Shown here one piece after another: positions 50,243-62,068 of a stretch of DNA of 64,000 bases. The first letter of the stretch is position 1; every line of letters starts with the position of its first letter. The stretch covers positions 32,913,908 through 32,977,907 of the forward strand of contig CM055888.1 in assembly GCA_029582165.1 (NCBI GenBank). Reading direction: 5' to 3'. The notes below the pieces were generated by a model. That model made no database searches, had not been told where the DNA came from, and worked only from the letters and a program-made list of their open reading frames with translations. The translations under genes and the position numbers were made by a program. This DNA is from Portulaca oleracea (Eukaryota > Streptophyta > Magnoliopsida > Caryophyllales > Portulacaceae).

Positions 50243-50840
50243 TAAAGCCAACTTAATTAAACTTTATATTGGCTAGAATACCATACTTAAGTAACTACAT
50301 ACTAGTCATTATTCCTTGCCATTTATCCGTATCAATTACAAAGAAAATATCAAGCCAAAATATAGCTTGGCTATGAGAGATTGTATATAATACAAATAAA
50401 AGTATTTCTAAGCGATTGTATTAAATAGAAACTAGAGAAGGGGGTCTTCTTTTGAGGGCTTCATTTTACGACAACATGTTAGTGACCGCAGAGGTTCTTC
50501 TCATCGGCAAGAGCCCTAAAAGCAGTCACTTGATCATTAAAGTTAGTATATTGTTAAATTGGAAATATACTTAACTCTCTAAATAGTGAACTCTTATTGA
50601 GTTCAGGTTATAATTTGCTGCTAAGACCCGAGGAAATTTAAACGAGAGAAAGCAAGTAAAAGAGAGTTACTCAGGAAAACTTGGATGCATCATTTTTTAG
50701 GGGGGTTTTCACATTTTGGATCTTGAAAGATATAGGTATTTACTTTCTAAACCCTAGATTTTTAGTGTTTATTTTTTCGGTTATTGACCATGAAGGATGG
50801 CCCAAAATATGAATTGACCAATGAGGATATTGAGGACCAT
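50243..50840. other. Spacer between Copia-1 and the Mutator-like element (unit 2)
   Basis: Carries the unfilled ATTGT site (50380-50384) used by the unit 1 solo LTR. No gene seen. Confidence 0.6.
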
Positions 50841-51680
50841 GAGGTCCCAATTTATAAAAGAAAATGGGATCCATGCGAAAAGTGCTGACGGGGCATGCCA
50901 ATTGGACAATCCATTTTTTTTTTTGTTTCAATTCCTTTATCCCCTATCTCTTTGATTCATGCATAGGATATCTACAAAGCGAACCATGATTAGCTTTTGA
51001 ACATATCCATGGACTTGTACAAAGGCGAACCATGGTTCGCCTTTGGAGACATCTGGAAAAGATCCCCCCTACTTACTGTCTCTTTCTCTTCGACCCTATC
51101 CTCAATCCTTATACTCCTTCTCTCTTACTTCTCAAACCACCACTAATACCCTTATTGCAGAAGTTGCAAGCTTCAAAGGCAAATCTTGCATGTGGGTTTT
51201 TCATACTTGGGTCTCCCCAAAGGTGCTTGCCAGAAGAGGATACGGCGGGGCCAAGGCGGATATGTGGTCATGTGGCGTCGTTTTGCCGTTCTCCGACGAT
51301 TTTGGGGAGATGTCGTGGAAGATGAGAAAAGGGGACTTCAAGTTTCCATCTTGGACTTCAAGCTAACCAAATTGGTGGTGATGGGATGGTGGTGCTGGTG
51401 GTTTGGGAAGTGAAAGAAAGGGATTATAAGGGTGTAGGCTAAGGTTTGAAGAGAGAGCAGGGGAGGTCATCTTTTTCGGATGTTTCCAAAGGCAAACCAT
51501 GGTTTATCTTTGTACATATCTGTAGATATCTTCAAAGGCGAACCTATTCGCTTTGTAAATATCCTATGCGTGAATCAAAGAGATAAGGGATAGAGCAATT
51601 GAAACAAAAAAAAAAGACTGTGCACTTGGCTTGCCATGTCAACATTGCTGGGTCTCCTCTCTTTCATAAATTGGAACTTG
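50841..51680. mobile_element. Mutator-like element carrying a CIPK fragment (best copy)
   Basis: Long inverted arms of about 200 bases: the left (about 50841-51060) and the reverse complement of the right (about 51480-51680) share CCCAATTTAT, GTTTCAATT, TCTCTTTGATTCA, AGGATAT and CAAAGCGAA in order. The core of about 420 bases holds the kinase piece. A perfect 26-base palindrome lies at 51020-51045. Long inverted ends around a captured gene fragment fit a Pack-MULE. The terminal duplication was not resolved. Confidence 0.78.
51202..51366 (+). pseudogene. Captured CIPK-type kinase fragment (unit 2)
   Basis: Same 54-codon open piece as in unit 1, here reading AKADMWSCGVV, with the subdomain IX aspartate kept. 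Continuous with an open frame from 51043. No other kinase subdomain nearby. Confidence 0.75.
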
Positions 51681-52640
51681 TAGGCACCGAGTTTTGTACA
51701 AACGAATTCTAGTCATGCAAGTTGAGAACGACGGCCTAAGGAAAAGAGGCCATGACCGCAGGGGCTTGGCTGACAAGACTCCAGGCCCAAAACGCGAATT
51801 TGGCCCAGGTGATTTCACCAAGGCCGCGGGGCCTAGGCTGAGAGAGAAGCCCAATCCGCTCCTGCCATGTTAGCGATATATGTTATGAACAGCTATTGGT
51901 CGTCGGGTCTTGCTCAATCGAATTTGATTTTCACGCCAATGCTTCCCCCGTCCAATCCCATGATCAACGAATGGAACCTTTAACTCATGCAAAGTCAAAG
52001 GCCCTGCGGCCTTAGTGATGATCGACGCATGGCACCTTCCATCATCATACCCCCTTCAACCACTATAAATACCCTTCATTTAACCACTCATTTCATCAAC
52101 TTCCCCCATCAACTCTCATCATCACAAACCCTCTCAAACTCTTACCATCATCACTTCCATAATCTCTCATTTCTCTCTCAAAAATCCTTATCCCATCCCT
52201 ATATGAAAATTCTCCAGCGCGCGGGGTATCGAAATTCGTCATCGCAAAACCCACCGATTCTTCATCCGAATTTGCAAGCAAGCAAGGTTTGACTATTTTA
52301 TTTATTTGTAATTTCATGATCACGTAACCATACTCTCGAACTTTTGTATAATAATTTGTAAATATGCATTATACGCTGCATGTTGAGAATATAACATTGT
52401 GAAACCCTTTAAACTTCTCCCTACTGTTTTCATTTCAAGTTCGATTTTAGTAGAGCCTGCTTTTTAAACTGGTGAATCCAAGAATTCTTTAATTCTCGGA
52501 TTTGTAACCTTACCCCCGGGCTCGGAATTTGACTTCACTGACGGGAGTTTCTCATTCTTTTTCGTTCGTTAATATCCTTAAATCAATTGGCGACTCCTTT
52601 CATTACCTAAACCTATTTAAATTCGTACATGCATCACGAC
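51681..52640 (+). mobile_element. LTR-like promoter region of a Ty3-like element
   Basis: No gene. TATAAATA at 52065-52072 is followed by a C/T-rich leader, then CTTACCCCCGGG (about 52510) and TTGGCGACTCC (about 52589). The same order (TATA box, pyrimidine-rich leader, CTTACCCCCGA, GTGGCGACTCCC) recurs at 62777-63545. This pattern is familiar from LTRs of large plant Ty3 elements. Borders not defined. Confidence 0.5.
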
Positions 52641-55303
52641 AAATGGTATAATGTTATGTTGTGTCATAACATTACTCTCTTGGTCATTGTTATAGTGGCT
52701 CTTTAATTTTTGGTTTTTCTAGATTGAATTCAGCCCCTGGTAATGCTTTGTTGATGTGTTGTATGCGTTTAGTGGCAATGCCTTGGTGTAATTGAATATT
52801 GAATCCAACAGTGACATATTGAGATGTGCGTTTTTTTTTTTGCTAATTGAATATTGTTTGATTTAAATCGCACAGATTTGGTGTGAATGTATGTTGTCCT
52901 AGTTCTCCATTACTTCACTTGGACATTGTTGGGTTTGTTATTCATTAATTGTTGGCCTATCAAGATGGAGCTTGATACTTGGTGTTGTACTACTGATTTG
53001 TTGTGCTTTGTTGTGTCATTCAAATTCCAAATCTCCATCGTGCGTGCTCTGTCTAACTCTGTTATCCCAGCAACCTTACCTTTGGTTCTCGGTAATGTTT
53101 TGCTGCTAAAACTTTGATTGTGTGTGTAATTCTTAGCAATATTTGGCTGTGCAGTGGTGTTATTTTGCTGGCAATCTCAGTTACTTTGTCCTAATGCTTT
53201 TAGTGGTATTTGCTCAAATCGTTGGTGGCATTTGACTTCCTATGAGGGGGTGTCCTGTTGATCTCAATGTGGTCTTTGCTTGCTTGTACTGATGCTTGAC
53301 TATACTAAATTGTTTTGCTTTGGTCTTCATTGTTTGTGGTGGTACTCTGTTACATTTCGATGACATTGTAAGGTTGTTTTTCATGGTGTCCCCTTCCCTC
53401 CTTTACCTCTTTCATTTTTGCATTTCATTGAGGACAGTGAAAGTCCCAAGCATGGAGGGCAATTTTATTTTCTGGAGGGGACACATATGTCACGAGGAGG
53501 CGGATCAGTTGTATTTGGTTGTACATAAACATCATCATCATCACTTTCTTATACATATGCATTTAGGCACTCTCATTTGTTATTGTCCAGGTTTCATTTT
53601 TTGTTGTTTCTCTGAGGACCATGCATCTAGGTCAGTTTTTCATTTTAGCATGTATATGCATGTGCGTACATAAGTGGAAGATAAAGAGGTCGGGTAATCT
53701 TCTAAGCAATCGAGGTAACCATCTTCCCCTTCTTCCTTTATTTTCGCTTATGTTAATAGCTTAGCTCATTCGCTTTCAAAAAAAAAAAGGAAACCCAGAA
53801 CAAAAGAGAAAAGAAGGCAGAAACTGTTGTTTTTAGTTGTGAAAACCTCTCATGTGATGATTACTTGGAGGTTGTGTACTTGGATTGCCACAATAAGTGT
53901 GTATTTTGGAATCTTTAGCTTGGTTTAGATGATGAAAGAGACTTTATTGTTGGTTTGATTGAGATTCATTGTCTTGTTTGTGACTCATCTAGTCTTGAAC
54001 GATCCTTGTGCATGATTGTGAAATTTATATGCTTGGTACATCAAAGGAATTAGTTGTAGTGATTGTGGTAGGGTAACTCGTGAGACTTTTTGAGCCTTCA
54101 AGACTACCGTTTTTGTAGTATTCTTTTTTTTTCTAGTGTGTTGCTTTCCCATGCCTGCAGCTCTAGAACTTGCCATCTTTCTCTTCAAAACCACACTTGG
54201 CACATGCATATTGACCAAAATGATAGAGGCATTCATTTTTAATAAATCACATAAGCCAAATAGCCAATCAAACATTATGTTTCCCTTTCTTTAAAACCCC
54301 TCGAGCTTTTCCCTTCATCCTTTACTAGCCCTGCTCATTATATCTTAGGCCTTTTCATTCTTCCCTATCCTTAAGCCTTGGTTTAGTGGAGCACATTTCT
54401 TGATTGGAATACTTGTTGGGTGCCAAGATGATGTTGATTGTGATTGATTCTTTGGTTCTCTAAAGGAGTGAGTAGAGATGGTTATTAGTGTTAATGGTTA
54501 TTCTTGCCTTGCTAAGTTCTAGTGTTGTAACTTTTAAAAAAGAAAGAAAAAAGAAAAAAAGAAAAGAAAAGGAAACAATTCAAAGAGAGATAAAGTTTTC
54601 AAAAAAAAAAGGAGAAAAAATAGAGAGAAATAAAGTGTTTAATTTAATTTCATTGCTTGGAAAGAATAGTGTTTTGTTGAAATAATCTCCACTCCTTTGT
54701 TACTTGAAAGGTTGGGGTGATGGTGTGAATTATGTATATATTTGGAGGTGTGTTGTTGTTTGGTTGGAATAATTGTGCTCCCTAACTTTGGCTTTTAAGC
54801 TCCACATTACCAAAATTATTTTCCCCTCTTTTCTCTTATCCCGAACATCATTACAACCCATTTAAAGTCCTCTTATTTGGAAAATTTACATGGTTTGTCT
54901 CTAGTGGTGAAGAATCGAGAAATTTGGCAAACTTATGGTAGTGTGCTTGTTTTGGGAGAGTATTGAGTGAACTACCATTACGTTTTCAAAACACATGAGG
55001 GGAGTGATGCACATATCCTAAAGTGAGGTCATACCGATCCCAACTAGTTCGCCAAGCATTTGAATGGAACTTGATTGCATTTGGGTTGGGATAGATTGGT
55101 TGTGTTGCTTAATAGGTTTTGTGATTTTGATTTGAACTACAATTTTGTCTCAATTTGATTCTCAACCTTGATATGGAAACCTTTGTGTGCACTTGCTTTG
55201 GTTATCTAGTATGCTCCCTTCACCTATGGAGGGAAGCATTGGTTTTTCTTAGTACTTCATGATGATCTTGCTAGGGAACAAGCAAGGAGTAAGCATGGGG
55301 GGT
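52641..55303 (+). mobile_element. Ty3-like element 3' internal region, non-coding
   Basis: No pol domain found. The phrase CATTGAGGACAGTGAAAG then CCCAAGCATGGAGGG (about 53427-53458) and the run AAGCATGGGGGG just before the LTR (55291) are typical of the long spacer after pol in Tat/Athila-type elements. Open frames here (52887-53117, 53296-53673, 53985-54275) look like chance. Deleted in unit 1. Confidence 0.55.
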
Positions 55304-56600
55304 TGATAAACCAAATTTTTATGAGTTGTTAGCCCTCTTTTCTATGCTAGTTTTCGCCTTTTAAGCTCCTTTTCCCTAATTTTTAAGTTAGAATCACTTA
55401 CTTCACTTATAATTAAAGTGTGTGAATTTCCTTGTATTTAGGTGTTTATGCCCCTTATAATCAAAGATAGACGCTTTTATGACGATAAGAAAGAGGGCAA
55501 TGAGCAATGAAAGGTGGAAGAATGAAAAATTAAGAGAAGGCCAACTAGCACAAACCCTGACACAAGGTTTGCTGAAGAAAAGAGAGAATAAGGGTTTGGC
55601 ACAGGCTGCGTAAAGTCAACACGGGTTGTACTGTTTGCCTGGAAATCATTTCTGCAGATTTTCAAGTCAGCACAGGTTGTGCCAATGTCAGGACAGGGTG
55701 TGCTCCTGGCAGTTTCGGTTTTTCATCATATTAATTCATAATTCTAGGGTTTCTATTCATTATAGTTTTGATTCTAGGGTTTGGAGAGAGATTTCTCTCT
55801 AGCCTCTCTAGAGGCATTAGGGTAGCTTTTAGGTTTTAGATTATGTTTTACAAGGATTTATCAACAACGTTTCCGGATTTCGTATCTAATTCAAGATCAA
55901 GTTTGTTTTCTCTTTTCTTTATATCTTTATGTTGATTTATTTCTTTGTTTGATTCGTTTCCTTTCTCTCTATTTACTTTAATATGTTAATTTCTTGTTAA
56001 TTTAGTGTTGTTTGGGTTGTGATTGATGTAATTCACGATGAATTAATTTGTTTAGGCTAAATCTACCAAATTCATGCTTTTAATGTGAGGTTTTCACTTT
56101 GCCCCCAACATGTTCGATGAAATGCTCGAGTGAGTGTTCATGTGTATTTCTTTTGTAATTGATTTATGTTGAGAAGTGATGTCAATTTGCTAGTATGGGT
56201 AGAGAAAATGGTTAGGGTTTTGGCACGAGAGTGTTGAATTCTGACTAGGTCTAGGTTGTTAATTCGATAGTTTAATTAGGCTAACTCTATGAGAATAGGT
56301 AGTTAGAATAGTTATGCTAGCCTCTGACCTTCGAGAGAGGGCTTTAACGTTTAATATGTTACAATCGACCCCTCTTAATTTCTTGTTTAGAATTGGTAGG
56401 TTAGACCGTTCAAATTGATTAGTTGTTGAATATTTTTATCGCAACCTGAACATGTTTTATTATTTCTGTAGTTTGTAGTTTGATCATCACTACCATTATT
56501 CCCGTGTTAATTTACCTAACTTGAAACACTTGAGTTAGTTTTGAGTGTCTAGAACACAACTCCATGTGGATACGACAACCGTACTCCCAAAAGTACGACA
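55304..56600 (+). mobile_element. Ty3-like 3' LTR (unit 2)
   Basis: Begins TGATAAACCAAATTTTTATG and ends GTACGACA, 1297 bases, preceded by the G-rich tract expected of a polypurine tract on the plus strand. It then abuts the broken Copia-2 gag. Same family as 31137-32465. Confidence 0.75.
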
Positions 56601-56797
56601 ATCCCTCAGTGACTACTTTCCATAGATCTTCATCTTGGTCTTTGAGGAAGATCTCCATCTGTCTTTTCCACCTCCTGTAATTTTCACCAGTGAGCATAGG
56701 TGCCCTTGTCCATGAGCGTCCATATAAAGTTTCACTTGCACTAATCACCACCATGATCTTTTCCACATTGATGTTAATCTCTTGAGAAGGTGGACCT
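56601..56797 (-). pseudogene. Copia-2 gag 5' fragment (unit 2)
   Basis: Opens at an ATG at 56766 (MEKIMVVISASETLYGRSW) and reads PMLTGENYRRWKRQMEIFLK up to VVTEG, where the Ty3-like LTR interrupts it. Here the early frame is open, unlike unit 1. Codons after VVTEG are LTR sequence. Confidence 0.88.
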
Positions 56798-56809
56798 GCT
56801 CTGATACCA
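56798..56809 (-). other. Copia-2 primer-binding site (unit 2)
   Basis: Minus strand TGGTATCAGAGC, two bases from the LTR border at 56812. Confidence 0.9.
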
Positions 56810-56811
56810 AT

Positions 56812-57648
56812 TGAAAGAACCCTAGAGGGGGGGGAGGGGGTGAAGAGGGTTGTATAAGTATTTCTGCACTTATAAATAGAAGGACGTCAATAGCAACAGA
56901 TTAGACTGAATAATACTTCTTTATTGAATAAAACTTGAGGTACAAAGAGAGATGAGGAGATTAGAGTACTCGGTAGTTTCAGGACTGTGAGGTCCTCAAA
57001 ACTGCTTACAAGGTCAGAAGCTTGAATGCCGCTTCTGTAGGCAGACCTCACTAAGGAGGGTTACGAAGATACACTCACTAAAGATAGAACCACTCTCTCT
57101 TTAGCTACACAAACGTGAGGGCCTCACTAGAATCACTCTTCTGGTTATAAAAATCACCACTAACACACTAGTGGCTACAACGCAGAATTTTCTTCACTAA
57201 AATTCTTACATTTCGATTACACTTCCTTGGAATCGATTATTTCTTTGGAGAGGACAGGTTAGGGCTCTTTACAGGTGACTTCTTCATCCTCAACGGGTTT
57301 CTCAATTGCTTTTGTTGCTTGTTGATTCTTGCCTTTTCTTAATCGCTTTCCTTGCGTGTTGATACTTTCCAATCTTGTCTTGATTCTCAATCTTCACTTT
57401 TTTGGAAGGTTATGGACTTGCCTTTCAATTCGTTATCTTCAAAAGCAAATCTGCTGGTGATAATATATATGTATATGAAATATCTCAGCGAATATTCAGA
57501 TATGATAATATATATTCTCGGATACTTTCCTTTTCTTTTGTTCTTTCAAACTAAATCTGCTGGTGATGCTTGAGGTCCTCAGTGGTCATGCTTGAGATCC
57601 TCACAGGAAGAGTCGTGGAGGGCATCATGTGTTTCAACTGTTTCTTCA
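56812..57648 (-). repeat. Copia-2 5' LTR closing unit 2
   Basis: Plus-strand TGAAAGAACCCTAG to TTTCTTCA, 837 bases. Closest to 32677-33536. Confidence 0.85.
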
Positions 57649-57872
57649 ATTATTATTATACTATTACTACTAATTACTCTAATGTGAAAAAGCATAAGTA
57701 TTCAATTGTCCCAAAATTGATTTACTAATAGTCCCTTCATTATGTCATTTTTTTTTACTTAAATGACTTTTAATTTCCTAAACTACCCTTATAGTGTCAT
57801 TATTGTTTTTATTTTAATTTTCATTGTTTTATCTATTTTTGTTCAACCTTATACAATGACTATACACTTTTT

Positions 57873-57907
<35 letters not shown>

Positions 57908-57946
57908 AATAAATAAATAAATAAATTATTTATTTATTTATTTATG

Positions 57947-57993
<47 letters not shown>

Positions 57994-58698
57994 TCTTAGT
58001 ATTATTATTGCTTTTTCATTGTTTGATATATTTTTGTCAACTTTTGTATAATGATCATAAGCCTTGAAAATTAGAGTAGTGGTACATATATATTTATGTG
58101 AAGTCTTTGAAAACTTAACGGTATTCCCTATGTGGGTGTGGCTTAATATGAAGTTTGGTGATGAGTTGAATAATATTAGAGTGTGGATCATGATATAAAT
58201 CACAATCAATTGAAATGATATTCACTAACCCTTTTAATGGCTTTATTGTATATTTGTATATCAACAATTTGCGACTAAGATTATAATATACGACGATAAA
58301 CATGACAAATACGTTTAATTATTGGTCCATAATATATTTTGAATTTTGAAACTATCAACATAAACATTAAGATATGATAGGTGATCGGAATTTCCGATGT
58401 GGCTTATATATAGTGTTCAACTTTTAATTTTTATAACTACCCTATGTGATGCCATTACTATTTTTTTCCCTATTCATTGTTTATATGTTGTTGTGAACTT
58501 TGAATAATGACGAAAATCCTTACATATTAATATATTATTATTTATTATAATAAAAAATTTTAGGCTTAGTGTGCTTTTAATTAAGAGCTTATAAATTACT
58601 ATGATAATTACGACTACTATTACTATTTTGTTTGTTGTGGTTTTTTTGATAAACATTTTGTTTGTTATTGTCAGTATTACTATTACTATTACTACCAC

Positions 58699-58761
<63 letters not shown>

Positions 58762-59035
58762 CATCATCATCATCATCATAAATTTTAGGCTTGGTGTGCT
58801 TTTAAGGAGCTTATAAATTATTATCATAATTAATAATGTTATTACTGCTTTGTTTATTATTGTTATTAGTACTCTTATTATTACTACCACTATTATTACT
58901 ATTACTATTACTATTATTTGATTTATTATTCTATTGCTTATTATTATTATTATTATTGTTGTTGTTGTTGTTGTCGGCGTCGGCGTCGCCGTTGTCGTCG
59001 TCGTTGTTGTCGTTGTTGTTGTTGTTGTTTAGCAC
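57649..59035. repeat. AT-rich spacer ending in a TTG/GTC microsatellite
   Basis: Parallel to 33537-34284 and then to 1340-1860-type spacer. Contains TAA/AAAT/TTA runs (57870-57990), a TTA run (58700-58760) with CAT repeats, and a TTG run (about 58955-59028) with GC-rich GTCGGCG units, unusual for this AT-rich window. Unit 3 begins immediately after. Confidence 0.8.
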
Positions 59036-60121
59036 GAAAAAGGATTTTTGGTTTGCTTAGCACGGAAACAGACCTCACAAGCTACTTTATTTGACTCATA
59101 ACTATTGTCATAATCTAAATTATAGAAAAAAAATATTCATCACATGATAAGATAGATGACCCAACCGATAATGCCATAATTGACCCGTTTTGACGACATT
59201 GACCTGAGTGTTCCTCTATTGTCTCTTCTTTAAGTAATAAACCTGTCCTTTTTCTCACCCATACCAATTGAAATCTTGATGATGCGGTTTTGTAAAACAC
59301 ATAAATTCTCAACAAAGGTTGTCGTACAATTTAAGTCATGGCATACGTAATACACAGATAATAAATTACAACTCAAAGAAGGAACATAAAAGGTATTCTT
59401 CATGGCCAATGCATCCACAATAGCATGCCCTTGCTCTGTAGCCAACGTCATCTCTCCATTTGGCAGGTAAATCTACATAGGACGAACAATAGTAATAACT
59501 GTCAAAAAAATTATAGTCTGTCATATGAATAGGTTTTCCACTGTCAATTACCCAAGGAGGCTCACTTGTGAGTTAATCCTTTAATTTTGGATTTTTAATC
59601 AGAGCCAACATCTTTTAGGCCCGGGCCTTTGTAAACCTAGAGAAAAACTCACTACCTCCTGAGTTCGGGTTCTCACTAGCAGTTTCAACCGTGGCTGCAT
59701 GAGCACCTTCTCTACAACTGCCTCTTCCTCTTCTGCCAGTTCTTCCATCGCGGCTGTTGTGTCTAGTTCGTCCACCTCATCCTCTGCCATGCGTCGTCCA
59801 ACTAGGTGGCTAGCCTACAATCTCCCAACAGTTTGCCTCTTCCTTTCCACAATGAGGGCACCGAATTCTTTCGCCGGTTTGCACCCTAGCTCCACCTTGA
59901 ATAGCAAAAGCTGCTGCTTGAGGCATCTCTTCTCTCTTCTTCACAATCTGTTGATGACCCTCCTCTTGTCGAACTAGATTGAAGACATAATCGAGATGCA
60001 ACAATGGCTCCATGGCAAGGATATGTGCTTTGGAATCTCATCATCATAACCCATAAAAAATTGATGGGTTTTTCCTTCTTCAGCGTCACAAACTAGCTTT
60101 TAACCAATCTTACACTTGCAA
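59036..60121 (-). pseudogene. Copia-1 gag/protease remnant (unit 3)
   Basis: Starts in integrase-side sequence (complement of LSE.. and CFRAKQT region), keeps the unfilled Helitron target site at 59104/59105, then pre-integrase, protease and truncated gag up to the LTR. More decayed than the other copies. The rest of pol and the 3' LTR are missing. Confidence 0.88.
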
Positions 60122-60707
60122 TATTGATCAAGTGTTTACGCATGGTAGCAATGTTACTTGTAATTGTTACGTAGAAGTAATTTTCCTTTAATCGAAAAGT
60201 ACTAATGTAATATTTCAAGTTGATGGACATACGTCTTGCAAATAATAAAATGTTTACCACCTTATCAAATAATTTGTTTGGTGATATGTATAAAGAAATG
60301 TACTTTTCTAATCCCATAGTATATCTCTCTCTCTTGGTTTATCTAAATATGTTGAATTTATATATTTGACTAGTTCAAATTAAAGAAATTACAGAGAACT
60401 ATTGACAAAATTGGAGTAAGAATTCATAAAGCTTGTCTCTCTATTGATTTTCATTGATTACTGTCGTGCTTAAATACAAGGGATGAGGTCTCATCTTGAC
60501 AGACGTGATCTCTATACTGATAAGAAGTCCATAACCATGCAAAATGTAGATTGCGACTTTCCTAAGCAGATGAGACCTCTATACGGATAAGGAGTCCATA
60601 ACCATGCAAAATAAGGATTGCCACTTTCCTAAGCTAACTAGAGTTTTAATGTTAACAATAACCGAAAGACTGGGAATTTAAGTGCAAGGTAAACATCTAA
60701 TCTGATA
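60122..60707 (-). repeat. Copia-1 5' LTR (unit 3)
   Basis: 586 bases, same borders as the other two right-hand LTRs, followed by the shared flank TAAAGCCAACTT. Confidence 0.85.
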
Positions 60708-61328
60708 TAAAGCCAACTTAATTAAACTTTACATTGGCTAGAATACTATACGCAAGCAACTACATACTAGTTATTATTCCTTGCCATTTATCCATATAGA
60801 TTACAAAGAAAATATCAAGCCAAAATATACCTTGGCTGGTATGCAAATGCATGGTTCAGATATGAGAGATTGTATATAATACCAATATAAGTATTTCTAA
60901 GCTATTGTATTAAAAAGAAACTAGAGAAGGGTGTCTTCTTTTGAGGGCTTCATTTTACGACAACATGTTAGTGACTGCTTAGGTTCTTCTCATCGGCAAG
61001 AGCCCTAAAAGCAGTCACTTGATCATAAAGTTAGTATATCGTTAAATTGGAAAAATACTCAACTCTCGAAATAGTGAACTCTTACTGAGTTCAGGTTATA
61101 ATTTGTTGCTGGGACCCGAGGAAATTTTAACGAGAGAAAGCAAGTAAAAGAGAGTTACTCAGGAAAACATGGATGCATCATTTATTAGGGGGTTTTTCGC
61201 ATTTTAGATCTTGAAAGATATAGGTATTTACTTTCTAGACCCTAGATTTTTAGTGTTTATTTTTTGGGTTATTGACCATGAAGGATGGCCCAAAATATTA
61301 ATTGACCAATGAGGATATCGAGGACCAT
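60708..61328. other. Spacer of unit 3
   Basis: Parallel to 50243-50840, with the empty ATTGT site at 60869-60873. No gene. Confidence 0.6.
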
Positions 61329-62068
61329 GAGGTCCCAATTTATGAAAGAGAATGGGATCCATGCGAAAAGTGCTGACGGGGCATGCCAATTGGACAATCA
61401 ATTTTTTTTTTTTTTTTTTTTTTGGTTTCAATTCATTTATCGCTTATCTCTTTGATTCATGCATGGGATATCTACAAAGCGAACCATGGTTAGCTTTTGA
61501 ACATATCCATGGACTTGTACAAAGGTGAACCATGGTTTGCCTTTGGAGACATCTAGAAGAGATCCCCCCTACTCACTGTCTCTCTCTCTTTGACCCCATC
61601 CCCAATCCTCATACTCCTTCTCTCTCACTTCTCAAACCATCACCAAGACCCTTATTGCTAAAGTTGGAAGCTTCAAATGCAAATCTTGCGTGTGGATTTT
61701 TCATACTTAGGTCTCCCCAAAGGTACTTGCCAGAAGAGGATACGGCGGGGCCAAGGCCGATGTGTGGTCATGTGGCGTCTATTTGCCGTTCTCCGACGAT
61801 TTTGAGGAGATGTGGTGGAAGATGAAAAAAGGGTACTCAAGTTGCCATCTTGGACTTCAAGCTAACCGAATTGGTGGTGATGGGATGGTGGTGCTGGTGG
61901 TTTGGGAAATGAAAGAAAGGGATTATAAGGGTGTAGGCTAAGGTTTGAAGAGAGAGCAGAGGAGGGCATCTTTTTCGGATGTCTCCAAAGGCAAACCATG
62001 GTTCATCTCTGTACATATCTATAGATATCTTCAAAGGTGAACCATGATTCACTTTATAAATATCCTAT
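61329..62068. mobile_element. Mutator-like element with CIPK fragment, unit 3, right end truncated
   Basis: Left arm complete, including a long T-run at 61402-61422. The right arm continues past the point lost in unit 1 but stops near 62068 within TATCCTAT, where unrelated sequence begins. Confidence 0.75.
61702..61863 (+). pseudogene. Captured CIPK-type kinase fragment (unit 3)
   Basis: Same piece (VSPKVLARRGYGGAKADVW) but broken by a TAG at 61708-61710 and a frameshift near 61833. The most decayed of the three. Confidence 0.75.

Larger units (their letters stand above)
34285..59035. repeat. Segmental duplication, unit 2
   Basis: Second copy of the composite repeat, colinear with unit 1. 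It lacks the unit 1 Helitron, solo LTR and Stowaway but has its own hAT (47463-48116) and TRIM/Copia-3 (39415-42975) insertions. Its right edge is placed at about 59035, where a TTG/GTC microsatellite abuts the middle of a third Copia-1 copy. Confidence 0.85.
59036..62068. repeat. Segmental duplication, partial unit 3
   Basis: A third partial copy holding the gag/protease end of Copia-1, its right LTR, the following spacer and a right-truncated Mutator-like element with a CIPK fragment. The peptide gene, the foldback MITE and most of Copia-1 pol are missing on its left side. On the right, similarity stops inside the Mutator-like terminal repeat at about 62068. Confidence 0.8.

Noticed and set aside
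53985..54275. Lysine-rich minus-strand frame resembling a small basic protein
   Set aside because: Located in the Ty3-like non-coding internal spacer, with no conserved motif.
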